Assembly: GCA_009773415.1 (NCBI GenBank)
Contig: WSNO01000025.1
Coordinates: 1 to 36,211 of the forward strand
Reading direction: 5' to 3'
Source of the DNA: Nitrospirota bacterium
GTDB lineage: Bacteria; Nitrospirota; Thermodesulfovibrionia; Thermodesulfovibrionales; Dissulfurispiraceae
DNA length: 36,211 nt
Shown one piece after another: positions 7,855 through 15,855 of this stretch (the first letter of the stretch is position 1; the number at the start of each line of letters is the position of its first letter). The notes under the pieces were generated by a model that saw only the letters and a program-made list of their open reading frames with translations, was not told where the DNA came from and ran no database searches. The position numbers were made by a program, and so were the translations under genes.

Positions 7855-9672
7855 CTAGTGGAAATGAGCCTTATCCTTACCAGCCGCTACTTTAATCGGG
7901 CCGGCGCCTGCAATGCGGGAAGCAATCGTAACAATAAAAATCAATACGATGCCGCCGACAATATACATATAGCCTTCTTGAATGGTCGCTGCCTTCTTAG
8001 CTGCTGCTGCTGCAGCATCGACAACAGGCTTGGGGGCTCCTGCAATAATCTTTTCATACGCAGGAACCATCCAGGGGAAAACATATGCCCACAGGTAATG
8101 CATGATCCCGATGAGTGTCGCAAGAATGATCGAGTGGATCACGGTAAAGCGGAAGATATCGCCCTCTCTGCCTACCATTCCCGTGGCAGCGGTTGCTACC
8201 GAAATCGACTGCGGGGAGATCATCTTGCCGCAGACGCCGCCGCAGGTGTTTGCCGACATGGTGATAACCGGGTCAATGCCGATTTTCTCAGCGGTAACAT
8301 ATTGCAGCTTGCCGAAGATCGCATTCGCAGAGGTGTCGGAACCGGTCATGAAAACGCCGAGCCAGCCGATAAATGCGGCAAAGAACGGGAATGCGGAACC
8401 AGAAGCTGCAAACGCTGTGCCGAGCGTGATGGCTGCGCCGGAGAAGTTCATGATGAATGCAAAGCCGAGAATGGTGGCAATGGTATAGATCGGCCACTTG
8501 AGCTGCTTAAAGGTGCCGCCTGCCGCCTTCAGCGCGGTCTGCATCGATGCGCCCATAACCGGAATAGAGAAGAACCACGCAAAGAGTATTGCGGTGCCTG
8601 CCGCGCTCAGGAAGTTGAAGTTATACACTGCCGGAACCTGCTTCCCGAGGTAGTTGATGACCATGTTGTGGAGGTAGGGATTGGTCCATTTGTAGAAGAA
8701 GATGTGCTCAAGTGCGGCCTTGGCAGGCTTAATGCCCCACACTGCCACAAAGAGAGAGAGAATGATGAACGGCGCCCATGCGCGAAACACCTGGCCGCCG
8801 GTGTACATGAGTTGTGCCTTGCCCTCGCTCTTCGGCTCGTTCGGGAATCTCCAGGTCTCCTTCGGACTCCAGAACTTCAGGAACGCGACGGTGCAGACTA
8901 TCGAGAAGAGTGCGGCGATGATATCGGGAAGCATCGGGCCGAGATAGTTTGAAGACCAGAACTGGGCAATAGCAAATGAGCCGCCCGAAACAAAACATGC
9001 CGGCCATACTTCCAGACCCTTTTTCCAGCCTGACATGAGAACCGTCAGGTACAGAGGAACAAGACAGCTCAGAAACGGCAGGGTGCGGCCGACCATCTGG
9101 CTCAGCGCCATTTCGTCAACGCCAGAAACCGCCGCGCCGACGATAACCGGAAGACCGATGGCGCCATAGGCGACCGGCGCGGTGTTCGCCAGAAGGCAGA
9201 TGCCTGCCGCATAGAGCGGGTTGAAACCGAGACCGACAAGCATTGCGCAGGTCATTGCGACCGGGGTGCCGAACCCTGCGGCACCTTCGATGAATGCACC
9301 GAACGAGAACGCAATCAGAAGGGCCTGCATACGGCGGTCGTCAGTAATCGAAGCCAGTGAGTTCTTTATGACTTCGAATTGGCCGGTTGCGACGGACATA
9401 TTGTAAATAAAAAGGGCCGTGATGACGATCCAGCAGACAGGGAAAAGTCCGAACAGAGCTCCCTGAAAGGTTGCCGCCAGTGCATACTGAGTTGGCATGC
9501 CGTAAAAGAAAATTGCGATGAGGACAGCAAGCGAAGTTGCGATGGTTGCAGCAATGTGTCCCTTCATCTTCAATCCTGCAAGCGCAATAAAAAGAAAGAA
9601 GATCGGAATAGCTGCGACAAATGCCGAAAGGCCGATAGAGCCAAGCGGGTCGATATTCATCGTCCAAGTCAT
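7855..9672 (-). CDS. lctP: L-lactate permease family transporter
   Basis: The 605-residue membrane protein belongs to the lactate permease (LctP/LldP) family, which takes up lactate, and often glycolate, with protons. It shows the usual many hydrophobic helices, the family segments GAFIEGAAGFGTPVAMTCAM, ANTAPVAYGAIGLPVIVGA, GSDTSANAIFGKLQ and NTCGGVCGKMISPQSISVA, and a final helix (YIVGGIVLIFIVTIASRIA). A stretch rich in Ala and Lys (about residues 550-570) precedes the last helix and makes it somewhat longer than typical members of about 550. I chose ATG 9672 after GGGAGGG; a longer reading to 9735 has no clear site. The downstream glcDF genes fit a lactate uptake and oxidation role. Confidence 0.92.
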   Translation of the reverse strand: MTWTMNIDPLGSIGLSAFVAAIPIFFLFIALAGLKMKGHIAATIATSLAVLIAIFFYGMPTQYALAATFQGALFGLFPVCWIVITALFIYNMSVATGQFEVIKNSLASITDDRRMQALLIAFSFGAFIEGAAGFGTPVAMTCAMLVGLGFNPLYAAGICLLANTAPVAYGAIGLPVIVGAAVSGVDEMALSQMVGRTLPFLSCLVPLYLTVLMSGWKKGLEVWPACFVSGGSFAIAQFWSSNYLGPMLPDIIAALFSIVCTVAFLKFWSPKETWRFPNEPKSEGKAQLMYTGGQVFRAWAPFIILSLFVAVWGIKPAKAALEHIFFYKWTNPYLHNMVINYLGKQVPAVYNFNFLSAAGTAILFAWFFSIPVMGASMQTALKAAGGTFKQLKWPIYTIATILGFAFIMNFSGAAITLGTAFAASGSAFPFFAAFIGWLGVFMTGSDTSANAIFGKLQYVTAEKIGIDPVITMSANTCGGVCGKMISPQSISVATAATGMVGREGDIFRFTVIHSIILATLIGIMHYLWAYVFPWMVPAYEKIIAGAPKPVVDAAAAAAKKAATIQEGYMYIVGGIVLIFIVTIASRIAGAGPIKVAAGKDKAHFH

Positions 9673-9785
9673 GAGTGTTATTTCCCTCCCAAAAAAAAGT
9701 TTAATTGCAATAATCAATGCTGAAGAGTGCTGCAAACTTCACCGGTATCAACTGCATTTCTGATCTGCTGTTCCGCCACCTCCTT

Positions 9786-9824
9786 CCAAAAATAAAGAGA
9801 GCCTGCATGCGCCGCAGGCTCTCT
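9786..9824 (-). terminator. Rho-independent terminator upstream of the permease gene
   Basis: AGAGAGCCTGC (9796-9806) and GCAGGCTCTCT (9814-9824) form a perfect 11-bp stem with a 7-nt loop. On the minus strand it is followed by TTTATTTTT. It would stop minus-strand transcripts arriving from above 9824 and so insulate the permease unit. Confidence 0.75.
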
Positions 9825-10151
9825 TCTCACCAGGCTTTCTTATATGCAGGCCATACGGAATGACCTGCGGATGATTCGCTGTTCAGCACGCGATGACCGG
9901 CTCGCATCCCCCTGTGGGCAGGCACGAATCTGACAGAAACGCAATGCAATCGATACAGGGAAAGGTGCATCTGCGAAACCATCTGCTCGCGCTGATGTGC
10001 ACAGACCTTCATGCCTGACACAAGGCTCTTTTTCGTGGCGCACAAAAAACCCGCAATAAAATGAAGAACCGGAATAAACCACTGTGCAATCATTTTTTGT
10101 CAACGCTCCAGAGAACAGGATGCCGCGCGCAAATCGCCCGGCTCTGAAAAA
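9825..10151. other. Intergenic stretch without a recognisable gene
   Basis: No open frame here looks protein-like, and none has a good ribosome site. A minus-strand TTGACA lies at 10098-10103, with only a weak TTTATT about 19 bp further on. With the terminator at 9786-9824 this leaves room for a small untranslated transcript of roughly 270 nt, but nothing confirms one. Confidence 0.3.
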
Positions 10152-10388
10152 CTACAGCGTAATCAGTTCCTTGCCGCTGCCGATCGAAACAAAAAAAACA
10201 TCGTACTCTGCCGTGCGCACTGCGCTTCTGTTTTTGGCACCTGCAGTGCGGCCAACGCTCTTCCGGCGAATCTTGCCTTTTTTAAGGTAGGCAATATCGA
10301 CATCAATGCCTTCCTCCTGCAGCTTGTAATACGGAACGAGAAAGTCAGGATTGTCTACTCCCTCCCCGCTCACAATTAAAGCTTTCAT
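10152..10388 (-). CDS. Short DJ-1/PfpI-like protein (N-terminal domain only)
   Basis: The 78-residue product begins MKALIVSGEGVDNPDFLVPY and continues with EEGIDVDIAYLKKGKI, which matches the first beta-alpha-beta unit of DJ-1/PfpI-family proteins. Its end, TAEYDVFFVSIGSGKEL, resembles the following strand where full-length members have the YD-x-x-x-x-PGG loop. The nucleophile elbow cysteine and the rest of the fold (family length about 165-190) are missing; it stops at TAG. The ribosome site (GGAGAGGGGG before ATG 10388) is strong, so the frame is probably translated. It could be a decayed gene or a stable short form. Nearby sequence after the stop does not obviously continue the fold in another frame. 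Confidence 0.55.
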   Translation of the reverse strand: MKALIVSGEGVDNPDFLVPYYKLQEEGIDVDIAYLKKGKIRRKSVGRTAGAKNRSAVRTAEYDVFFVSIGSGKELITL

Positions 10389-10715
10389 GCTGCCCCCTCT
10401 CCTTGTACAGGAAAAACTCTTTGTTCTTATTAAACCGCCTGCCGGGGTTTTAAAAATATCCGTTTTGGTCTGATTTTTTTGTCGGCGTTTGTCCTACAAA
10501 AAAGCGGCGTTTTCCGGGTCAAAAGATGAAAGAGTGCATCCTGAAAGCGTTGATGGTATTTGATCGCTGCGCGGACTGAGCAGTTGTTCGTTCTATAGCA
10601 ACAAATAATGCGGAGTATTATGCATTCTTGAGAAAATCTGCGGAAAAACAACACTGTGACGGTTCAGGCAAAAAAACCGGCTGATAAGAAGAGCGGGATG
10701 GGCCTCCGGAGCTTT
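10389..10715. other. Intergenic stretch, nothing recognised
   Basis: This AT-richer gap separates the LOG gene from the DJ-1-like gene. I see no convincing reading frame, hairpin with a T run, or RNA gene. A minus-strand promoter for the DJ-1-like gene presumably lies here, but no clear -35/-10 pair stands out. Confidence 0.4.
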
Positions 10716-11384
10716 TCAGTCCGCCAGATGCCGGTCGGACCCTCCCGGGTGCAGTGCGGAAAACTGGAGAAAAATCCTCGAGATATCGGCAGAGTCATCG
10801 ACGACATAGATAAAATTGATATCGTCGCGATCAATAGCGCCCTTCTCAACAAGCGTATCTTTCATCCACTCAACAAGGCCCTTCCAGTATGCGCTGTCAA
10901 CGAGCACCAGCGGGAAACTGGTCACCTTTTTTGTCTGCACAAGGGTCAGCGCCTCAAACAGCTCATCCATCGTGCCGAACCCTCCCGGAAATATGACAAA
11001 CCCCATCGCATATTTCACAAACATCAGCTTCCGCACAAAAAAATACCGGAACGTCAGGCTGATGTCGAGATGCGGGTTCGGCGCCTGCTCAAACGGCAGT
11101 GCGATATTCAGCCCGACGGACTTGCCGCGTCCCTTTTTCGCGCCTTTGTTTGCGGCCTCCATAATGCCGGGGCCGCCGCCGGTGATGATTGAGAACCCTG
11201 CTTGCGAAAGCATGGCGCTCACATTCATCGCCTGCTGATAATACGGAGAATCTTCCTGAAAACGAGCCCCGCCGAATACCCCGACAGCAGGGCCGAGATC
11301 GTAGAGCATCTCGAATCCTTCAACCAGTTCAGACTGAATGCGGAACACCCGCCATGTTTCAGAGTGACGAAGATCTTCAATCAC
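10716..11384 (-). CDS. LOG family (TIGR00730) nucleotide phosphoribohydrolase
   Basis: The 222-residue protein is of the LOG/'lysine decarboxylase-like' Rossmann family, which releases free base from nucleoside 5'-monophosphates (cytokinin-type in plants; nucleotide salvage or housekeeping in bacteria). Visible motifs are GVFGGARFQEDSPYY, IITGGGPGIMEAANKGA and the signature FPGGFGTMDELFEALTLVQT, with the PGGxGTxxE active site. The N-terminal 30 residues precede the fold. It starts at GTG 11384 behind AGGAGG and overlaps the rmuC stop by 4 nt (GTGA), so it is translationally coupled. Its presence in an operon with RmuC does not explain its role. Confidence 0.88.
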   Translation of the reverse strand: MIEDLRHSETWRVFRIQSELVEGFEMLYDLGPAVGVFGGARFQEDSPYYQQAMNVSAMLSQAGFSIITGGGPGIMEAANKGAKKGRGKSVGLNIALPFEQAPNPHLDISLTFRYFFVRKLMFVKYAMGFVIFPGGFGTMDELFEALTLVQTKKVTSFPLVLVDSAYWKGLVEWMKDTLVEKGAIDRDDINFIYVVDDSADISRIFLQFSALHPGGSDRHLAD

Positions 11385-12847
11385 AGGAGCCTCCTGCTTT
11401 CCTCCGGAGATTTGAACTCAGATGCAAGATATGCGCTCGGCTTCGGAGCTTGATCCACTTCGCTCACGCGGCCAATCTCTTTGGCGCTCGATACTCCCAG
11501 TTCGCGAAATTTCCTGACAGAGGGCAGCAGGCGCGATTCGAGCGACCGCACGCCGTCATTATAGGAACCGACCGCCTTGCGCAATGAATCACCGGTTTTG
11601 GAGAAGTGCTCAATGACTACCGCAAACCGCTCGTACAACTCCTTTCCGAGCGCGTTGACCTCCTGGGCGCTTTTGGTGACCTGCTCCTGCTGCCAGCCGT
11701 AGGCAACCGCCTTAAGTAGCGCGATAAAGGTGGTGGGAGTCGCAAGAACGACCTTCCTCATGCTTCCGTCCTCAATGAGCTTCGGGTCATGCTCAAGCGC
11801 GGCACTGAAAAAAGACTCGCCGGGCAGATACATGACGACAAGCTCGGGAGACTGCGGGAACTGGTCCCAGTAGGTCTTTGAGCCGAGACCGGTCATGTGG
11901 CTGCGCACCTGCGCGACATAGTTGGCAATGCCCTTCTTCCTTTCCTCGTCAGAGCCGGCAGAAAGCGCGTTCAGATATGCATCAACCGGCGACTTGGCAT
12001 CAACCACAATCTCCCTGCCGTTGGGAAGGCGGACAATCATGTCCGGACGGAGCCTGCCGCCCTCAGTCGCCACCGACTCCTGCTCGTAAAAGTCGCAATA
12101 CGGCGCCATACCGGCAAGTTCGGCTACCCGACGCAGCCCGAGCTCTCCCCATGAGCCGCTCACCTTCGGTCTGCGAAGGACCGTTACAAGATTATTCGTC
12201 TCCTGCTGCAGACGTTCCTGCATGCCCGACAGGGCGCGTATCTGCTCTGAAAGGCTGCCGAACGACTTGTGACGGTTGTCCTCCAGCTCCCGAATCTGCT
12301 GGTCATAGCGTTTCAGCATTTCCTGAAGCGGCTTCACTGTCGCATCAATCGACTGCTGATGCTCGCCGAGCTTCCCCCTGGTTTCTGCGGAGACTTTTCC
12401 GAGATGTTCAGTCGCAAGGCGAAGAAAGTCTTCGTTACTGCTCTTGAGCGCGGCGGAGGACAGTGCAGTAAAGGTATCCGCAAGCTCCTTTTTCATAAGC
12501 TCAATCAGTGTTTTCTGCTCATCAAGGTGCCGGTATGAGTCGTCCAGCCTCTTCTGATTTTCGTCAAGCCGGGTAGCCGCTTCGGTCCGATCCTTCTGTT
12601 CGCGCTCAAAAGCGCTCCGCAGTTCCGTCTGTTCGCGCTCATGCTGAATCACTTGCTGCCGCAACTCAGCAACCAGCGCCTCGGAAGCGGCGGCGCGCTG
12701 TTCCAGTGAGCGAATCTGCACGGCAGCGGCAGCCTGAATTTCAGCCTCGCGCTTTACGCCGGATTCCTTGAAACGGGAACTGACCACTATCCAGGCTATG
12801 GACATTCCAATGAAGATGCCGGCAAGAACAAGAACAGCCTCTGTCAT
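11381..12847 (-). CDS. rmuC: DNA recombination protein RmuC
   Basis: The 488-residue protein has an N-terminal membrane helix (AVLVLAGIFIGMSIAWIVV), a long Glu/Arg/Gln-rich coiled coil (about residues 30-150), and the RmuC nuclease-like domain. The latter is marked by GSWGELGLRRVAELAGM, the PD-(D/E)xK-like segment RPDMIVRLPNGREIVVDAKS, and TPTTFIALLKAVAYGWQQEQ. RmuC limits inversions between short inverted repeats in E. coli and is thought to act on DNA at the membrane. The start is ATG 12847, whose ATGA overlaps the stop of the GroES-like gene; its own stop overlaps the LOG start. The middle gene of a three-gene coupled operon. Confidence 0.92.
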   Translation of the reverse strand: MTEAVLVLAGIFIGMSIAWIVVSSRFKESGVKREAEIQAAAAVQIRSLEQRAAASEALVAELRQQVIQHEREQTELRSAFEREQKDRTEAATRLDENQKRLDDSYRHLDEQKTLIELMKKELADTFTALSSAALKSSNEDFLRLATEHLGKVSAETRGKLGEHQQSIDATVKPLQEMLKRYDQQIRELEDNRHKSFGSLSEQIRALSGMQERLQQETNNLVTVLRRPKVSGSWGELGLRRVAELAGMAPYCDFYEQESVATEGGRLRPDMIVRLPNGREIVVDAKSPVDAYLNALSAGSDEERKKGIANYVAQVRSHMTGLGSKTYWDQFPQSPELVVMYLPGESFFSAALEHDPKLIEDGSMRKVVLATPTTFIALLKAVAYGWQQEQVTKSAQEVNALGKELYERFAVVIEHFSKTGDSLRKAVGSYNDGVRSLESRLLPSVRKFRELGVSSAKEIGRVSEVDQAPKPSAYLASEFKSPEESRRLL

Positions 12848-13230
12848 GACTGGTGCCACTCCTCCGCCGTCAATTCGGTACGCACAAGGGCCAGAATGGC
12901 AGAGTGCGGAACGATAAGGTATTTTTTGGAGTCGAACTCAATCTCTATTGCCGACTCCTTGAGGAAAATAGCATAATCGCCCTCCTGCGCCTGTAGAGGC
13001 ACATAGCGGTATTCCTGACGTTTCCGGGGAGCCCACGGCTCGTCTCCCGCAGCGCCCGGATCGCTCACGGGATACCCGGGACCGACCTTGACAATCTGTC
13101 CGCCCTGAACCCGCTCCCGCTCTTTCACCGTCGGCGGCAGATACAGACCGACAGTAGTGCGATCCGAGCGATCATCAAGATCAATGAGAACCCGGTCTCC
13201 GACGACCATCAGATTTTTCTTCGCTTTCAC
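12844..13230 (-). CDS. GroES-like co-chaperone family protein
   Basis: The 128-residue product starts VKAKKNLMVVGDRVLIDLDD and has the GroES-like barrel features: RTTVGLYLPPTVKERERVQ (in the position of the GroES mobile loop), GGQIVKVGPGYPV, EGDYAIFLKESAIEIEFDSK and KYLIVPHSAILALV. It is longer than GroES (about 95 residues) because of an insert around DEPWAPRKRQEYRYVPLQ. It belongs to a distinct GroES-related family in which the groEL partner is not adjacent. GTG 13230 is chosen because homologous proteins begin at this VKAKK point, and a minus-strand TACAAT ends 6 nt before it; ATG 13248 or 13278 would overlap that element and have no ribosome site. Confidence 0.72.
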   Translation of the reverse strand: MKAKKNLMVVGDRVLIDLDDRSDRTTVGLYLPPTVKERERVQGGQIVKVGPGYPVSDPGAAGDEPWAPRKRQEYRYVPLQAQEGDYAIFLKESAIEIEFDSKKYLIVPHSAILALVRTELTAEEWHQS

Positions 13231-13236
13231 AGGGGT

Positions 13237-13242
13237 ATTGTA
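13237..13242 (-). promoter_or_regulatory. Candidate -10 (TACAAT) for a leaderless GroES-like mRNA
   Basis: TACAAT on the minus strand lies 6 nt before GTG 13230. Transcription would start at or next to the start codon. No -35 match is seen at 16-18 bp. Confidence 0.35.
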
Positions 13243-13287
13243 AAACATTCGGCCACGATTGCGCACGGCGCGCTCCATTTCGTTATT

Positions 13288-13296
13288 TGCTATAAT
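13288..13296 (+). promoter_or_regulatory. Extended -10 (TGCTATAAT) of the PAS-GGDEF gene
   Basis: The sequence fits TGnTATAAT exactly and ends 7 nt before ATG 13304. There is no -35 match, as allowed for extended -10 promoters, and no Shine-Dalgarno site, so a leaderless transcript is likely. It is divergent from the GroES-like promoter about 50 bp away. Confidence 0.5.
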
Positions 13297-13303
13297 GAAA
13301 GCC

Positions 13304-14206
13304 ATGCACTTCAACGATTCCCTTTACAGGCATATCCTTGACCATGTAAATGAAGGCGTCTACTTTGTGGACACGCATCGGACAATTCTGTACTGGAACA
13401 AGGGGGCAGAGCGCATTTCCGGATATACTGCGCAGGAGGTCGTCGGAAGCAGCTGCGCTGATAACATTCTCGTGCACATTAACGAACACGGGGAGGAGCT
13501 CTGCCATGGGTTCTGTCCGATGCTCCTGACAATGGGAGACACAAAGGACCGTCGCGCTGATGTTTACCTTCATCACAAGGACGGACACCGCATTCCGGTC
13601 TCGGTGCATGTTACGCCACTGGTTGACGAACGGGGAGCGGTTATGGGATGCGTTGAGACGTTTCATATAACACCGGCGGCTGTCGATCCTCGGTATGTCG
13701 AAGGTCTCGAGAAAGCGGCAATGCTGGACCCTCTCACGCAGATTGCCAACCGCCGTTTTCTTGAGATGAAGATTTCATCGTGCTTTGAGGAGTTCCGCCG
13801 CTACAACATCCCGTTCGGACTGATATTCGCCGACATTGATCATTTTAAGTCCATTAACGACACATTCGGGCACCGTGCAGGAGATGATGTATTGAAAATG
13901 ACCGCCAGGACACTGACTCAGAATGTTCGCATGACCGATCTTGTCGGCAGGTGGGGAGGCGAGGAGTTTCTTGTCATTGTGACGCATCTGAATCTGCTTA
14001 ATACGGAAAGACTTGCGGGCAAACTGCGCCGCCTTGTCGAAAAATCATTTCTGAGCACCCAAAGCGCCGTTGTCCGTATAACGATGACGCTCGGCGTCAC
14101 GCTCGTCCGCACGAACGACGCGCCGGAGTCGTTGCTGGAAAGGGTCGACAGCCTCATGTACGCTGGGAAAGAACAGGGACGCAACCGCGTAGTCGCCGGG
14201 ACGTAA
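13304..14206 (+). CDS. PAS-GGDEF diguanylate cyclase
   Basis: The 300-residue protein has one PAS domain (about residues 5-125, with VYFVDTHRTILYWNKGAERI and YLHHKDGHRIPVSVHVTPL). The PAS carries cysteines C67 and C71 (CHGFCP). It is followed by a GGDEF domain (about 140-300). The active site is RWGGEEF (GGEEF at 218-222), competent for c-di-GMP synthesis. RMTD at 209-212 lies exactly five residues before it, the product-inhibition I-site. The PAS Cys pair might hold a cofactor or respond to redox, but this is inference. There are no membrane segments. ATG 13304 starts right before the PAS helix. It lies upstream of two response-regulator genes and may belong to the same signalling locus. Confidence 0.9.
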   Translation: MHFNDSLYRHILDHVNEGVYFVDTHRTILYWNKGAERISGYTAQEVVGSSCADNILVHINEHGEELCHGFCPMLLTMGDTKDRRADVYLHHKDGHRIPVSVHVTPLVDERGAVMGCVETFHITPAAVDPRYVEGLEKAAMLDPLTQIANRRFLEMKISSCFEEFRRYNIPFGLIFADIDHFKSINDTFGHRAGDDVLKMTARTLTQNVRMTDLVGRWGGEEFLVIVTHLNLLNTERLAGKLRRLVEKSFLSTQSAVVRITMTLGVTLVRTNDAPESLLERVDSLMYAGKEQGRNRVVAGT

Positions 14207-14229
14207 CGGACAGAAAGGAAATGCACTGC

Positions 14230-14271
14230 ATGAGCCGAGACGGGTGCCCTTGGTACACCAGGAATGAATAA
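14230..14271 (+). CDS. Possible 13-residue leader ORF coupled to the sigma-54 regulator
   Basis: ATG 14230 follows AAGGA (14215-14219) at normal spacing and encodes MSRDGCPWYTRNE before TAA at 14269-14271. The stop overlaps the start of the regulator (ATG 14264) by 8 nt. The regulator's own start has AGGA only immediately before it, too close to be a normal site. Ribosomes finishing the short frame could reinitiate there. A palindrome TGGTACACCA lies at 14251-14260. No homology is claimed. Confidence 0.4.
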   Translation: MSRDGCPWYTRNE

Positions 14272-15613
14272 CGTGGTATTGCTGGTTGACGATGAGAATC
14301 GGATTCGTGATAATTTAGCGGAACTGCTCGAAATGAAAGGGTTTGCGGTGATAACCGCCGCGGACGGAGCCGCTGCCATGAAATATTTTTCCAGAGAGCG
14401 TCCCGCCAGCGTGCTGCTCGACATGAACCTGCCCGATCGCTCCGGCATGGAGGTATTTCGGGAGATGAAAGCTCTCGATGCTGCGGTTCCGGTCATTTTT
14501 GTTACTGCATACGGAGATATCCCTTTAGCGGTAGAGGCAATCAAGGAAGGTGCATATGATTTCATAGCAAAGCCGCCGGATTTTGATCGCCTTGTCATTA
14601 CCCTCCGCCGCGCGCTGGAAAAGCGGCAACTTGAGAAAAACGTCCGCGATCTCAACGCGGCCTATCAGACATCTCTGGAGTCCATGCTTGGCAGCAGTCA
14701 TTTAATCCGCGAGATTATCAGCCAACTCAAGCAGGTTGCGCTCAGCGACTATGCCGTCATCATTCAGGGAGAAACCGGTACCGGGAAGACCTGCCTGGCA
14801 AACATGATCCACAATCTGAGCCGGAGAGCGTCCGGACCCTTTGTGAAAGTCTCAATCGGCAGCATCCCGGACACGCTCGTCGAGAGTGAACTCTTCGGGT
14901 TTGAAAAGGGCGCATTCACCGGAGCCGATCGTCTTAGGAAGGGCTATTTCGAATGTGCGGACGGTGGAACCATTTTTCTTGACGATATGGACAACATTAA
15001 CCCGTTTGTCCAGGGCAAGCTCCTGAGCGTCATCGAAGACAAACGCATTTACCGCATCGGCAGTACGAAGGCGGTTCCGGCAGATGTCCGCATCGTCAGT
15101 GCGACAAACAGGGATCTCTCTCAAGGCGCCTCCACCGGCGTATTCCGGCAGGATCTCCTCTTTCGCCTCGGTGAGTTTGTGCTGCATCTGCCCCCGTTGC
15201 GCGAGCGCGCTGAAGACATCCCCTTTTTCAGCCGCAAGTTTCTGATAGAAACCTGCGCCGAATTATCAAAACAGATTGGAGACATTTCTCCCGAAGCGCT
15301 CACCATATTAAAGGCGTACTCCTGGCCGGGGAACCTCCGCCAGCTGAAAAACGTAATTCGCCGCGCAGTGCTCCTGAGTCCCGGCGGAACCTTGCAGGCA
15401 GATAACCTGCAACTGGTCATCGAGATAGAAAGCCGTTCACACCAGGCAGGCGCCCAGGCAGCAACCCTCTCCATCAAGGACGCGGAAAAAGCCGCCATCC
15501 GCCGAGCGCTTGAGCAGTCGGGCGGAAAAAGGACAAAAGCGGCGGCATTGCTGCAGATCGATTACAAAACTCTCCTGAGGAAAATAAAAGAGTACGAACT
15601 GGACAAGACGTAG
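14264..15613 (+). CDS. Sigma-54-dependent response regulator (NtrC family)
   Basis: The 449-residue activator has three parts. A receiver domain covers residues 5-118, with VDDE, the phosphorylation site D53 in LLDMNLP, T81 and K103. An AAA+ domain carries Walker A GETGTGKT (169-176), the sigma-54 contact loop GAFTGA (216-221) and Walker B GGTIFLDDMD (234-243). A C-terminal Fis-type helix-turn-helix (about 410-447) has AEKAAIRRALEQSGGKRTKA and the LLQIDYKTLLRKI recognition region. It should bind enhancer sites and drive sigma-54 promoters once phosphorylated. No histidine kinase gene is adjacent. A sigma-54 promoter lies 187 bp downstream of its stop, in front of the next gene, a natural target. 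Confidence 0.94.
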   Translation: MNNVVLLVDDENRIRDNLAELLEMKGFAVITAADGAAAMKYFSRERPASVLLDMNLPDRSGMEVFREMKALDAAVPVIFVTAYGDIPLAVEAIKEGAYDFIAKPPDFDRLVITLRRALEKRQLEKNVRDLNAAYQTSLESMLGSSHLIREIISQLKQVALSDYAVIIQGETGTGKTCLANMIHNLSRRASGPFVKVSIGSIPDTLVESELFGFEKGAFTGADRLRKGYFECADGGTIFLDDMDNINPFVQGKLLSVIEDKRIYRIGSTKAVPADVRIVSATNRDLSQGASTGVFRQDLLFRLGEFVLHLPPLRERAEDIPFFSRKFLIETCAELSKQIGDISPEALTILKAYSWPGNLRQLKNVIRRAVLLSPGGTLQADNLQLVIEIESRSHQAGAQAATLSIKDAEKAAIRRALEQSGGKRTKAAALLQIDYKTLLRKIKEYELDKT

Positions 15614-15679
15614 CATCAGTAACAATAGATGCAGGAAAAAAATTCTGAGCAAACAAGTGCTGCATCTGCTCTCATCTCC

Positions 15680-15745
15680 TGAGATCTCACCGCCCCGTTC
15701 TGCCTTTCTCTATGGATTTTTACCAACATATTGGCATTTTGCCAT
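15680..15745. promoter_or_regulatory. Palindromes upstream of the sigma-54 promoter (candidate enhancer sites)
   Basis: Two dyads lie in the gap: TGAGATCTCA (15680-15689, perfect) and TTGGCATTTTGCCAT (15731-15745, TGGCA/TGCCA arms with flanking ATAT). They are about 55-120 bp upstream of the -24 element, where NtrC-type activators usually bind. Assignment to the adjacent regulator is inference. Confidence 0.4.
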
Positions 15746-15799
15746 ATATTTATTCTTGCCCTGTGAACAAATAGTCTTTATTTTCAAGAAACAAGTCGA

Positions 15800-15815
15800 T
15801 GGCATGCAATTTGCA
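15800..15815 (+). promoter_or_regulatory. Sigma-54 (-24/-12) promoter
   Basis: TGGCATGCAATTTGCA matches the sigma-54 consensus TGGCAYR-N4-TTGCW, with the invariant GG (15801-15802) and GC (15813-15814) separated by exactly 10 bp. Transcription would start near 15826, giving a leader of about 30 nt with GGAGGA before ATG 15856. Confidence 0.85.
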
Positions 15816-15855
15816 AATTAAAAAAAAGCAACTACCACTGGAGGAATGCTTCCGA

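Noticed and set aside
7858-8952. Long plus-strand frame of 364 residues opposite the lactate permease
   Set aside because: It is the antisense shadow of a clear membrane transporter, rich in Arg, Cys and His as expected for such shadows.
9827-10103. Two overlapping minus-strand frames of 87-88 residues
   Set aside because: Composition is not protein-like, no ribosome site is present, and a terminator lies right at their ends.
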